Below are positions 26,892 through 35,727 of a stretch of DNA of 64,000 bases, piece after piece. The translations under genes were made by a program, and so were the position numbers. Every line of letters begins with the position of its first letter. The first letter of the stretch is position 1. The notes beneath the pieces were generated by a model. The model saw only the letters and a program-made list of their open reading frames with translations, did no database searches and was not told where the DNA came from. The DNA comes from an uncultured Myxococcales bacterium. GTDB lineage: Bacteria; Myxococcota_A; UBA9042; DTJE01. The DNA is taken from the NCBI GenBank assembly GCA_903847405.1, contig CAINDP010000034.1, forward strand, positions 1-64,000, written 5' to 3'.

Positions 26892-26954
26892 GCCTTCGAA
26901 CCTCCCAGGGCGGGACGCCTGCCCCGCCGACCAACGCTTCCGACGATACCCCTG

Positions 26955-28391
26955 CTAGCGCCCCTGCCGCAGGTCCATGCGCTCGGCCTCTTCCATCAGG
27001 CGGGCCTCCGACAGCGGCTCGGCGCCCGTGGTGGACGAGATGCCCATCTTCAGGCGCAGGTGGGCGAACCGCGATCCGTAGCCGCCGAACGTCTTCCGGA
27101 ACGACTCGTTGACGCGCGCCGTCACGATCGCGGCCTGGTTGACCGTCGTGGACGGCAGGATGATGCCGAACGACCCGATCTCGCGGTGCACGCCGACGAC
27201 GTCCACGGTCCGCAACAGGCGGCGCAGCAGCACGCCCATCTCGCTGAGCATCAGGCGGCGCTCGTCGGGTCCCAGCGTTTCGTGGTCCAGCAGTTTCACC
27301 AGCAGGTAGGTGCACGAACCGCCGTACCGCCGCACGCGCTGGGCCTCCTCGGCCAGGCGCTGCGTCAGGAAGCGATGGTTGTAGGTCCCCGTGGCCTCGT
27401 CGTCCACGCGGGCGTCCATGGCCGTGTCGAACCGGCGGGCGTCGGTGAGCGTCTTGCCGACCCAGCCCGCGATGGTGAACAGGTGGCTGACCGTCATCGC
27501 GGTCAAGCGCACGAAGGGGATGCGCTCGATGACGATCAGGCCCAGGACCTCGTCCCGGGAGGCGTCCACCAGGGGAGCGCACGCCAGGATGTCGCCGGCC
27601 GAAACGCCCGACGCGTCCTTGACCACGGTCACCTCGCGGCGTTCGACCGCGCGGGCCACGGCCGGGTTCCCCTCGTCCAGGCGATCCTCGAACTCCTCGG
27701 GCGAGGCCCATCCGCGGGACAGGCGCAGGGTGAACACGCGGCCCGCGGCGTTTCCGACCACCTGGGAGGGGACGTCGGCCGCCAGGTACAGGGCGAACTT
27801 TTCCGCGCCGGTGAACCGCGCCACCAGGTCCATGACCGCCGGGTAGGCCTCGTCGGGGCTCAGCGTCTGGAGCCCCTGGGCCGAGGCGTAGAACTCGGCC
27901 AGGGGATCGTCGGCCGACAGGACGCGCTGCTGCAGTTCGTCCTTCACCTTCAGCAGGAGGGTGTTTTCCCGGGCCAGTTCGTCGGTCCGGCGATCCAGAT
28001 CCTTCACGTCGTTCTGCAGACGCAGGACCTCCCGGTTCGCGATTTCGCGGATTTCACCCAGCAGCAGGCCCAGCAGGATGAACAGGTAGGCGGGGATGAA
28101 CTGGCTCCATTCGGCCGTCAGGCGAAGCCCCCCCAGGTCCTTGTTCCAGAAGAGGTATCCAATGTAGACGGCCGCGGACAGGAGGCCCGTGACGAAGCCG
28201 TCGAAGGTGCCGTACCGCGAGGCGATCAGGATCACCAGGAACAGGAAGGGATGCGGACTGACGGTCAGGTACCCCGGATCGTCCGGGAAGAAGGCGGCGT
28301 TCAGCGCCACCAGCATCGCCAGGCCCAGCAATGCCTCGATGAGGCTCTCGATCTGCCGGGAGTACCGGCTGGTCGAAACGCTCTTCGTCAT
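26955..28391 (-). CDS. pelD: PelD, c-di-GMP receptor of exopolysaccharide synthase
   Basis: A 478-residue inner-membrane protein. Four predicted helices lie within residues 15-115, a coiled coil at 115-155, a GAF domain at about 165-310, and a degenerate GGDEF domain at about 325-475. The GGDEF signature is lost (EIGSFGI, residues 404-410), so no cyclase activity is expected. The inhibitory-site motif RxxD is kept as Arg394-Thr-Val-Asp397, the position where PelD binds c-di-GMP and switches polymer production on. Its start lies 2 bases after the DUF2194 stop. The frame extends upstream, but the ATG at 28391 begins the membrane segment. Confidence 0.85.
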   Translation of the reverse strand: MTKSVSTSRYSRQIESLIEALLGLAMLVALNAAFFPDDPGYLTVSPHPFLFLVILIASRYGTFDGFVTGLLSAAVYIGYLFWNKDLGGLRLTAEWSQFIPAYLFILLGLLLGEIREIANREVLRLQNDVKDLDRRTDELARENTLLLKVKDELQQRVLSADDPLAEFYASAQGLQTLSPDEAYPAVMDLVARFTGAEKFALYLAADVPSQVVGNAAGRVFTLRLSRGWASPEEFEDRLDEGNPAVARAVERREVTVVKDASGVSAGDILACAPLVDASRDEVLGLIVIERIPFVRLTAMTVSHLFTIAGWVGKTLTDARRFDTAMDARVDDEATGTYNHRFLTQRLAEEAQRVRRYGGSCTYLLVKLLDHETLGPDERRLMLSEMGVLLRRLLRTVDVVGVHREIGSFGIILPSTTVNQAAIVTARVNESFRKTFGGYGSRFAHLRLKMGISSTTGAEPLSEARLMEEAERMDLRQGR

Positions 28392-28393
28392 GG

Positions 28394-30907
28394 TCACCTC
28401 GCTGCCAGGGCGCGAACGCCCGAATCGGCGCCGCCCTCGCATCCCACGACCAGGATCCGCCGGTCCATCCGGACCACGTGCCGGCCGGACACCGGGTCCG
28501 TCACCACCACTTCGCCGCCATCGGCGCCGGCCTTGCAGCCCGCGGGCAGCCGTACCAGAAGGGCCAGCGGGCCTTCCAACCCCGAGGCCCTCGTCACCGT
28601 CACCCGGGAGTCGCCCGTCGCCGCCACCGTCAGGCCTGTTTCGCCCAGCCGGCGCACTTCGTCCGCGGCCCGCAGCGCCGTCATCGGGCGCAGGTACGGG
28701 AAGCGCCGCTTCATTTCGTCCATCCCGCGGACCCAGGAATCCCGCAGGCGCGGCCACGGAAGGCCGCCCGAGCGCTCGGGGTCCAGGACGTCGTCCGGGT
28801 GGACGAAGTGCGTGGACACGACGACCGCCAGCAGGCCGTTCACCATGCCCACGGCGGCCTCGCCCGTCAGCGACATCCCGGCCCAGGTCCGCGGCAGGTC
28901 CACCAGCGACGGCTGATCCGGGTCCGGGCCGAAGTCCTGCTCGGCCTCGACGTCGGACCCGACGAACACGGACGCCAGCACGCGTACCTGGGGAACGGCG
29001 GCGACCAGGGCACGCTTGCCCGCCGCGTCGATCCAGTCGTTCGGGGGGACGTAGACGACCGGGACGTTCTGGGGGCCGAACGTGGCATCGAACGCCCGGC
29101 CGGCCGCTTCCAGTTGGGCCCGCAGGGCGGCATCGTCCGGGAAGGGGCGGGTGACGCCGCCCGACAGGCCGGGCGAAACGTGGGTCATGCCGTGGAGTCC
29201 CACGGGAAAGTCGTCCGCGACGATCTGCGCCGCCAGTTCCCGCGAAGCGTCCCCGGTCGGTCCCGGCCAGGGCGGGCCGTAGGGCCCCGTGACGCGGTCG
29301 TCATACGTGAACATGGCGAGGAAGGTGGGCCGCGCGCCCAGGCGCTTCGATGCATCCCGGAGGGTCCCGTAAAAATCGTCCCGGTAGAAGGCGGCGTCGG
29401 TCTTGCCCAGGGACGGCACGACGGCGCCGGTCATCGGGAGGGGGCAGTCGTCCACGAATTCCACGGTGGCGGCCAGGATCGGCATGGCCCAGCGGCCCTC
29501 GACGTCCAGCAGCGCCTGCACCATCACGCCCAGGGAGGCGCGGTCGGTCAGTTCGTAGGCGTTCAATGTCGCCACTTCGCCCCGGCCGGACGGGCAGCGC
29601 CACCACATCGGGATGTCGCCCTCGGGCGTGACGGCGTGGGCCGCGACGGTGCAGCGGGACGGCAGAACGGCCCGCAGGCCGGTGAACGCCGGCGTCGGAA
29701 GGTCGATGACGAACCCGCCCAGGCCGGGGAACGAGGCGGCCTCGAAGCGCAGACGGGACGCCTTGTAGGGCACCGGCGCCCCCCCCTCGTGGCCGAAGGC
29801 CGCCGCCAGGGGACGATCGCGGACCGGCAGCACGGACAGGGCCCGGCCGCCACCGGCCGCATGGTTGCGCACCAGGCCGGCCAGGTAGTCGTCCAGCGGC
29901 GAGGGCACCTCGGGCAGGGCCAGGACGATCCCGGCATAGGACGCCAGATCCATGGGGCGCAGGGCCGATGCCGCGCCGACCGCCACGGTGGCCAGCGGCA
30001 CCCCGGCATATGCCGCAGCCGTGCGCACCGCGGCCAGCGCCCGGCGGCTGTCCTCGGCGGCAGGGTCCACCACCACCAGGAGGGTGGCGGGCGCCGCGGG
30101 TCGGCGGGCCAGGGCCGCATGCAGGAACGCGTCCAAGTCCAGGTGCGACACGCGGGCATCCGCCAGCATGTCGTCGGCGGACAGGTAGCGGGACAGGGCC
30201 ATCGCCCCGGTGCTGCTGGCGAACACCAGCGCCGAGGGCGGCAGGACGGCGTCGGTGCGCTGCCCGGACACCAGGACGCGGACGTCCGGGCGGGCCGGCG
30301 AGAACTGGTAGAAATGCCGGGTCACGGAGGAGGTCACCGCCTCGGGGGGACCCAGGGACGGATCCAGGACGCCCACCCGGAACTTCGCCGGGTCGTCCGT
30401 CCACCAGGCCTCGTAGCGCACGCCCAGGGCCAGGAAGGCCCGGTTGACGACGTCCGCCGCCAGGAAGGTTCCCGTCCCGGCGTCCTGGAAGGCGCCGAAC
30501 GCCCCGATCACCACGACGCGCACGCCCGACTCGGAGGTTTCCCGCAGGAATTCCACCAGGTCGCGGGCACGGGGGATGCGGCCGTCCTTGAAGCCCGTGA
30601 TCACGGCCCGGGCGCCCGCGACGTCGGTCGCGGACGGGGGGCCGCCGGCGGCATCGCGCCACTCCACCAGGAATCCCTGGCGGCGCAGCGCATCCGCCAC
30701 GGCGCCCGACAACGGGTTGTGCTGGACGGTCGAGCCCTCGGTGGAATCGAACAGGCAGACCACGCGATCCCCGGGGACCAGCGGGTTGACGGCGACGGAA
30801 CGAAGCGCCCGGGCGCCCGCCGGAACCGCGAAGACCACCGCAGCCGCCATGACGGCAGCGACGCGCCTCCCTCGGTCACCGGAAAGCCCTGAAGGCGCCC
30901 GCACCAT
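28394..30907 (-). CDS. DUF2194-like periplasmic protein, candidate polysaccharide deacetylase
   Basis: An 837-residue exported protein. A signal sequence lies at residues 10-35. The N-terminal half resembles DUF2194/glutamine-amidotransferase-like folds (GARAVITGFKDG, VVVIGAFGAF). The second half has features of a NodB/CE4-type barrel: VEFVDDCPLPM for the Asp-Asp motif and GLHGMTHVS for the His-x3-His metal motif, about 110 residues apart. It may take over the deacetylation done by PelA elsewhere, since no pelA is present. The ATG at 30907 has GGAGG 8 bases before it. Family name is from memory of pattern, and enzyme activity is inference. Confidence 0.6.
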   Translation of the reverse strand: MVRAPSGLSGDRGRRVAAVMAAAVVFAVPAGARALRSVAVNPLVPGDRVVCLFDSTEGSTVQHNPLSGAVADALRRQGFLVEWRDAAGGPPSATDVAGARAVITGFKDGRIPRARDLVEFLRETSESGVRVVVIGAFGAFQDAGTGTFLAADVVNRAFLALGVRYEAWWTDDPAKFRVGVLDPSLGPPEAVTSSVTRHFYQFSPARPDVRVLVSGQRTDAVLPPSALVFASSTGAMALSRYLSADDMLADARVSHLDLDAFLHAALARRPAAPATLLVVVDPAAEDSRRALAAVRTAAAYAGVPLATVAVGAASALRPMDLASYAGIVLALPEVPSPLDDYLAGLVRNHAAGGGRALSVLPVRDRPLAAAFGHEGGAPVPYKASRLRFEAASFPGLGGFVIDLPTPAFTGLRAVLPSRCTVAAHAVTPEGDIPMWWRCPSGRGEVATLNAYELTDRASLGVMVQALLDVEGRWAMPILAATVEFVDDCPLPMTGAVVPSLGKTDAAFYRDDFYGTLRDASKRLGARPTFLAMFTYDDRVTGPYGPPWPGPTGDASRELAAQIVADDFPVGLHGMTHVSPGLSGGVTRPFPDDAALRAQLEAAGRAFDATFGPQNVPVVYVPPNDWIDAAGKRALVAAVPQVRVLASVFVGSDVEAEQDFGPDPDQPSLVDLPRTWAGMSLTGEAAVGMVNGLLAVVVSTHFVHPDDVLDPERSGGLPWPRLRDSWVRGMDEMKRRFPYLRPMTALRAADEVRRLGETGLTVAATGDSRVTVTRASGLEGPLALLVRLPAGCKAGADGGEVVVTDPVSGRHVVRMDRRILVVGCEGGADSGVRALAAR

Positions 30908-30974
30908 CCGATCGTCCTCCGTCACCGGTTCCGTCCGGGTCCCGCACCGCGCCGGACCCGGGGACTGGCCCCGG

Positions 30975-33137
30975 TCACGCCTTTTCGCGGCCGTCGCGGG
31001 CCAGGGCACGCAGGCGCAGGACCACCAGCAGGACGAGGACCGGCGTGAGGATGAAGAAGACCAGGTAGGCCATGTTGTACCGCGACGGCGCCGGGGCCGG
31101 CTGCGGCACCTCCAGCACGGGCACCATCTTGCCGTCCTTTTCCTCGAAGCGGACCTTGGCCGGGTCGAACTGGGCGACCGGGTCGGCCTGGGTGGGCGGC
31201 AGCAGGACCTTCAGTTCGTCGTCGGAGGTGGCGGCGGCCAGCGTGCCGCGAACCCACTCCACCTTGCCGGGCGCGTACAGGTGCGGCGCGGCCAGGCCGA
31301 TCTCGTCGTCCGACCGGCCCGTGACCGCCAGGACCTTGCGCCCGCCGTCGGGCATGCGCACCAGGGACAGGAAGCCCGCCGTGTTCAGGATGTCCCCCCG
31401 GCCCTGGATTTCCCGGCCGGACAGTTCCTTCGGCAGGGTCGTCGACCACAGGGGATCCGGGAGCATCGCCCCGAGGGGCCCGACGACCAGCAGGTTCAAG
31501 GTCGACTTCTGGGCGGCCGTCAACTGCTTCGCGGACGTGAACAGGAGGTCCACCCAGTTGGGCGACCGCAGGCTCTGGCTGAGGTAGGCGACGATGTTGA
31601 AAGCCGCCGACATCGCGCCGTCGCTGAGCGGGTCCATCACGACCACGCCCAGCCTGTCGAAGCGATTCCACCGCAGGAACATGTAGGGGTAGTTCGCCAG
31701 CGTTTCGTCGGACGCCGAATCCACGGGCAGGTACAGCAGGGTGTCGTTGTGCAGCGTGAACCAGGCCATTTCGGGGTGGTTGTAGTAGCAGTCCGGATCC
31801 CCGATATCCAGGAACAGTTCCATTTCAAAGGTCAGGAAGCGCGTGTTCAGGTACTGCAGCGGGATCTTGATGTCCCAGGTGTTCCGGGGCGCGGTGTCCT
31901 TGGTCAGGCGCAGGCTGCGGACCGGCTCCCCGTTGACCTTCACCAGCAGCGAGGAGGACTGCGGCAGCAGCAGTTCGCTGTGGCTCATCGCGACGCGCAG
32001 GAACGCGCCGTCCTTCACCTTGCCCACGAAGGGGTTCGGCATCGTGAACGTGATGGAATGGTAGAACTTTCCGCGGGCCTGCAGGTCGGTCATCTTGAGG
32101 TCCTGCAGACGGACCATGAAGGCCGCGTCCTGGCGCCCGTCGGCCGCCGCCTCGAAGACCGGGGGCTTGTCGAACGTCACCGAGGGCCCCTTCAGGTTGC
32201 GCACGGTGGCCGGGGTCTTCAGGTGGTCCGACACCAGCTTGAGGGCCGCGTCGTCACGGCCGGTGGCGACCAGCAGCCGGCGGTAGGGGTTGAAGGGCGA
32301 CTTGAACTCCATGAGGGCGCCGCCGGGCTCGCCGGCCACGGTGTCCAGGGGCAGCGGAATGCGCCAGGGCGAGCCGGTCAGACGCTTCACGAACTCCAGC
32401 CCGCCGGCCACGATGATCTGGCGCGACTTCAGGTCCGCCGGATCGACCCGATCGGCCGCGACCACCCGGAACCCGCCCGCGCCCAGGCCCACGTCCTGGC
32501 CCAGGACCACCGCCAGGGCGCCGACCAGGTCCAGCTCGGCCGCCGTCGGGGCCGACGGGACCACGATGACCGCGTGGATCTTTTCCTTGTCCTTCGTGTA
32601 CAGCAGGTCGGGATTCGCGTAGTCCGACGGGAACTTGTCCAGGTCCGGGACGATTTCCTTTTCGGTGTAGGGCACCTGCAGCCGGGATTCCTTTTCCAGC
32701 AGGGTCCACAGCGCCGGGTTGTGCACGTCGTCGCACAGGTCCTTCAGGTCGGACCGCATCTTGACGACCAGCGTCAGGACGTTCATCCCGCCCTTCAGCA
32801 GCTTCCCGGGAACCTGCACCACCAGCTGGGCGTTCCGCAGGTTGCCGTTGTCCAGGTAGACGCTTTCGATGGGACTGCCGTTCACCTGGACGCTCAGCGT
32901 GGACAGCTGGCGCACGACGATCGGCGTGTGCGAGAACCGCAGGTCCAGGGTCGCCGGCTCCGGGAACTCCCAGTCCTCCGACAGCTCGAACCAGAATTCC
33001 TTGGTGACGTAGACACCCTTCACCGTCGAGTTCGCGCCGGACATGAAGTCGATGGTCACGCCTCGGGCGAAGGCGGACAGCGACCCCAGGAGGGTCATCG
33101 CGAACATCGCGGAAACCAGCAAGCGTCGAAACTTCAT
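30975..33137 (-). CDS. BcsB-like cellulose synthase regulatory subunit in a pel operon
   Basis: A 720-residue protein with signal peptide (residues 1-25), a long periplasmic part and one C-terminal helix (about 685-710) followed by a basic tail, the BcsB layout. Two carbohydrate-binding-like beta domains are seen, with VRQLSTLSVQVNGSPI (about residue 75) and SSSLLVKVNGEPVRSLRL (about 380), each before an N-R-x-x-F/L-type segment. BcsB normally pairs with the BcsA synthase to guide nascent cellulose through the periplasm. No bcsA is present, and the only glycosyltransferase in the operon is PelF. First gene of the operon, start at ATG 33137. Confidence 0.78.
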   Translation of the reverse strand: MKFRRLLVSAMFAMTLLGSLSAFARGVTIDFMSGANSTVKGVYVTKEFWFELSEDWEFPEPATLDLRFSHTPIVVRQLSTLSVQVNGSPIESVYLDNGNLRNAQLVVQVPGKLLKGGMNVLTLVVKMRSDLKDLCDDVHNPALWTLLEKESRLQVPYTEKEIVPDLDKFPSDYANPDLLYTKDKEKIHAVIVVPSAPTAAELDLVGALAVVLGQDVGLGAGGFRVVAADRVDPADLKSRQIIVAGGLEFVKRLTGSPWRIPLPLDTVAGEPGGALMEFKSPFNPYRRLLVATGRDDAALKLVSDHLKTPATVRNLKGPSVTFDKPPVFEAAADGRQDAAFMVRLQDLKMTDLQARGKFYHSITFTMPNPFVGKVKDGAFLRVAMSHSELLLPQSSSLLVKVNGEPVRSLRLTKDTAPRNTWDIKIPLQYLNTRFLTFEMELFLDIGDPDCYYNHPEMAWFTLHNDTLLYLPVDSASDETLANYPYMFLRWNRFDRLGVVVMDPLSDGAMSAAFNIVAYLSQSLRSPNWVDLLFTSAKQLTAAQKSTLNLLVVGPLGAMLPDPLWSTTLPKELSGREIQGRGDILNTAGFLSLVRMPDGGRKVLAVTGRSDDEIGLAAPHLYAPGKVEWVRGTLAAATSDDELKVLLPPTQADPVAQFDPAKVRFEEKDGKMVPVLEVPQPAPAPSRYNMAYLVFFILTPVLVLLVVLRLRALARDGREKA

Positions 33138-33251
33138 GCGTCACCCCCTGATCGGTCTGGCCGCAGCCCACGGAGGAGGAGGCGATCGCCCCTGGCGAAT
33201 CGTTCCCCGCGCGCCCGCATGGGCTGTCAGCGTTCGAACTCCGTGCGGGGG

Positions 33252-33280
33252 ATTATAGACGCGCACGCAACCGAGGTAAA
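33252..33280 (-). promoter_or_regulatory. Sigma-70-type promoter of the pel/BcsB operon
   Basis: On the minus strand TTTACC (33280-33275, 4/6) and a perfect TATAAT (33257-33252) are spaced by 17 bases. The start point would be near 33245, giving a leader of about 108 nt before the BcsB-like gene. No second promoter is evident inside the operon. Confidence 0.65.
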
Positions 33281-33355
33281 GCCTCAACATCCAGACAGGT
33301 TTCGGATGGTTGCATCGACCGACATCGGGAGGGAAGTCGCGGGTGGGGCACGGGA

Positions 33356-34387
33356 TCAGGCGCGAACCGGGAATCGGCGGCGCAGCATCGGGATCAGCGC
33401 ACCCAGGGCCAGAAGCATCAGGGCCAGGGGCGAACCGGCGCCGGGCGAGGACTGGCAGCCGCTGCCGCCGGAGGGCGTGGCGGCGGCGCTCTCGGCGGCG
33501 CCGGGAGTGGCCGGGGGCGTCGTGACGTCGCCGTCCTTGCCGGTCGTGATCACGTCGCCGGTGTTGACCGGCACGCTGGTGTCCGGTTCCGGGGTGCCGG
33601 TGGCATACCCGATGGCCGCCCAGCCCGTGGGCAGGCAGACCTTCTCGGCGGTCGGGGCCGGGCAGTTGCAGGTGTCGCACGGGCAGTCCGGCGTGTCCGG
33701 GGCGCACGCGCAGGCCGGGCAGGCGCAGTCGCCCCCGGTCGTCCGCTGGATGCACTCGAATCCGGCGGCGCAATCGGCGTCGGCGATGCACGCCGTTTCC
33801 TTCGGCTGGCACCACGAACCCGTCGTCTGGCACGTCGGCTCGGTGGGCTCGGGGCAGTCGCAGGCGGGGCACTCCGAATCCGGGGCGCAGGGCGCGCAGG
33901 CGCAGGACGTCCCGCTGCAGACTTCCTCGGCCTTGCAGGCCCAGCCGTCCTTGCAGTCGCCGTCGGCGGCGCACTGGACCGGGTGATACACGCAGAAATT
34001 GCCGGTGGTCGGCGTGCAGGTGAACTGCACGTCGCACGACGGGCACTCGCAAGGCAGGCACTCGCCCTCGGCCGGGCAGGCGCAGGTGCAGGGCGAGCAT
34101 CCGCCCGAGACACAGGGAATTTCGACCGGGTCGCACGTGAATCCCGTCGGACAGTCCGCGTCTGCGGCGCAACTGCCGTCCCAGGGCGCGGCAACGCAGA
34201 ACCCCTGGACGTCGCAGGCGGTCGCGTCCGGGCAGTCGGAATCGGGTGCGCAGGCCGGGACGCTGCAGGGGGCCGCCATGCAGACCTGGCCCTTGGCGCA
34301 GTCGCTGTCGACCGTGCACGGCGCGTCGGCTCCGCGAGCCGGGACGGCCAGGAACAACAGGGTCGCGAGCGTCAGCGTGAACTTCAT
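33356..34387 (-). CDS. Cys-rich secreted protein with MYXO-CTERM tail
   Basis: A 343-residue exported protein. A signal peptide (residues 1-20, ending ARG-A) is followed by about 230 residues with some 45 Cys arranged in units such as CxxDxDCxxGxxC. These are similar to Cys-rich modules in other myxobacterial surface proteins. A Thr/Pro/Gly spacer leads to a MYXO-CTERM-like end: GSGCQSS, a hydrophobic helix, and LRRRFPVRA. The mature protein is probably displayed on the cell surface. The ATG at 34387 has a strong GGAGGAGG. No enzymatic domain was seen. Confidence 0.75.
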   Translation of the reverse strand: MKFTLTLATLLFLAVPARGADAPCTVDSDCAKGQVCMAAPCSVPACAPDSDCPDATACDVQGFCVAAPWDGSCAADADCPTGFTCDPVEIPCVSGGCSPCTCACPAEGECLPCECPSCDVQFTCTPTTGNFCVYHPVQCAADGDCKDGWACKAEEVCSGTSCACAPCAPDSECPACDCPEPTEPTCQTTGSWCQPKETACIADADCAAGFECIQRTTGGDCACPACACAPDTPDCPCDTCNCPAPTAEKVCLPTGWAAIGYATGTPEPDTSVPVNTGDVITTGKDGDVTTPPATPGAAESAAATPSGGSGCQSSPGAGSPLALMLLALGALIPMLRRRFPVRA

Positions 34388-34429
34388 GGAGGCCTCCTCC
34401 CCGCGCGCGGCGGGTTGCGTTCCAGGAAG

Positions 34430-34435
34430 ATTGTA
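34430..34435 (-). promoter_or_regulatory. Candidate -10 box for MYXO-CTERM Cys-rich gene
   Basis: TACAAT on the minus strand lies 43 bases before the start codon at 34387. A matching -35 is not clear. Confidence 0.35.
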
Positions 34436-34469
34436 CGCGCTTTCCGGGACGTTGACGACCGGGGAGGCC

Positions 34470-35645
34470 TCAGAACGTGAACGAAACGCGGGTGAGGATG
34501 TTGTACTTCGACAGCCGGCCGATGGGCACCCCGCCAATCACCGTCGTATCCGGCCGCTCGGCGGTCCAGACCGGCGCCTCGACGGCCACGGCCAGCCGGA
34601 AGAAGGCGATCTTGAACTGGAGTCCGCCCGTGAAGTACAGGGCGTTGTAGGCCGTGGCATTGGCCAGGGGGACCAGGCCGTTCAGTTCGGCCAGGACGTT
34701 CAGGAAGAACGAGGGGAACAGCACCATGCCCAGGCCGTACTTCAGCACGTGCACCGAGTCCGCGGGCGGGGCGTCGCGCACGCCCACCTGGGCCAGGTAC
34801 TCCAGGTGCGCCATCAGCAGGATCCACTGGGCGGCATCCAGCCCCAGCACGATGTAGGGCGCCAGCCCCAGGTACTGATGCATGGTCTTGGGCGCCTGGA
34901 ACAGGTCGGCGCGCAGCGACTCGTCGGCCGTGCGGGTGCCCGTCGGCAGGTAGGCGGACAGGCCTCCCGTGACCCCGTACGAAACGCTGCCCTTCGTCCA
35001 GATCCCGCCGGACCGGAGATCCAGCGTGACGTTGCCCAGGCTGGCGTCGGTGCCGCCGCTGCGGATGCGCAGCATGAAGGGAAAGGACGCGCCGACCTCG
35101 ATGTACTTCGTGTTGACGCGGACGAACGGCTCCATCAACAGGTTCACGGAATTTTCGGCCCTCGAGGCGATCCGGGCGGCGTAGACGGCGTCCTGTCGCT
35201 GCTGGGGCGTCGCCTCGCTGATGTGGGTCACGACCTGCGCACGGACGTTCGGGTCCGTCACGCCCGCGGCCTTCAGGGCGGCATCCAGTTGCGCCGGGGT
35301 CATCTGGGCGGCGGCCTGCACCTGGTTCCAGGTGGCGTCGGGGACGTTCTTCAACTGCTCCATGGCCGTGTTCACGTCCGTGGCGCAAGTCACGTCGCCG
35401 GGGGACGCCTGCTGGCACTGCTGGATGGCCTTGTTCTTGATGTCGTCCTTCAGGTAGCCCAGCACGGCCGACATGGGCGACGTTCCCACGCTGAGGCCGA
35501 ACTGGACGGTCTGGCTTTCCTTCGGGGGCTTGATGCCGCGACCCGTCATCAGTTCGGCCCCGCCGAAGGGCTTCGGCTTCCCGAGGGCCGGGGACGCGAC
35601 GCACAGGACGATCGCCAGGGCGGGGGCCAGCAGGCGGGATCGCAT
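34470..35645 (-). CDS. Predicted outer-membrane beta-barrel protein
   Basis: A 391-residue exported protein. A signal peptide ends at ALG (residue 22). Residues 55-155 are an Ala/Gln-rich, helix-like segment with two Cys. Residues 165-391 alternate polar and aromatic/hydrophobic residues as beta-strands of a barrel. The protein ends VSFTF, with the C-terminal Phe typical of BAM-assembled outer-membrane proteins. Function unknown; it lies between a surface protein and HrpB. It could be the outer-membrane exit for the nearby polysaccharide, but it lacks the TPR part of PelB and its distance from the operon makes this weak. Confidence 0.6.
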   Translation of the reverse strand: MRSRLLAPALAIVLCVASPALGKPKPFGGAELMTGRGIKPPKESQTVQFGLSVGTSPMSAVLGYLKDDIKNKAIQQCQQASPGDVTCATDVNTAMEQLKNVPDATWNQVQAAAQMTPAQLDAALKAAGVTDPNVRAQVVTHISEATPQQRQDAVYAARIASRAENSVNLLMEPFVRVNTKYIEVGASFPFMLRIRSGGTDASLGNVTLDLRSGGIWTKGSVSYGVTGGLSAYLPTGTRTADESLRADLFQAPKTMHQYLGLAPYIVLGLDAAQWILLMAHLEYLAQVGVRDAPPADSVHVLKYGLGMVLFPSFFLNVLAELNGLVPLANATAYNALYFTGGLQFKIAFFRLAVAVEAPVWTAERPDTTVIGGVPIGRLSKYNILTRVSFTF

Positions 35646-35684
35646 CGGGCACCTTTTCGTCGGGCAGGGCCCGGAGTGGACATC

Positions 35685-35714
35685 ATTCTAGTGAATCGGG
35701 GGCCGGGGTGGGAA
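35685..35714 (-). promoter_or_regulatory. Candidate promoter of outer-membrane protein gene
   Basis: Minus-strand TTCCCA (35714-35709, 4/6) and TAGAAT (35690-35685, 5/6) are 18 bases apart, with the start codon at 35645. Confidence 0.4.
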
Positions 35715-35727
35715 GTCGGCGCAGGCC

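Noticed and set aside
34470-35645. PelB-like outer-membrane porin
   Set aside because: It lacks the large TPR region of PelB and is separated from the pel operon by another gene; called only as an unassigned outer-membrane protein.
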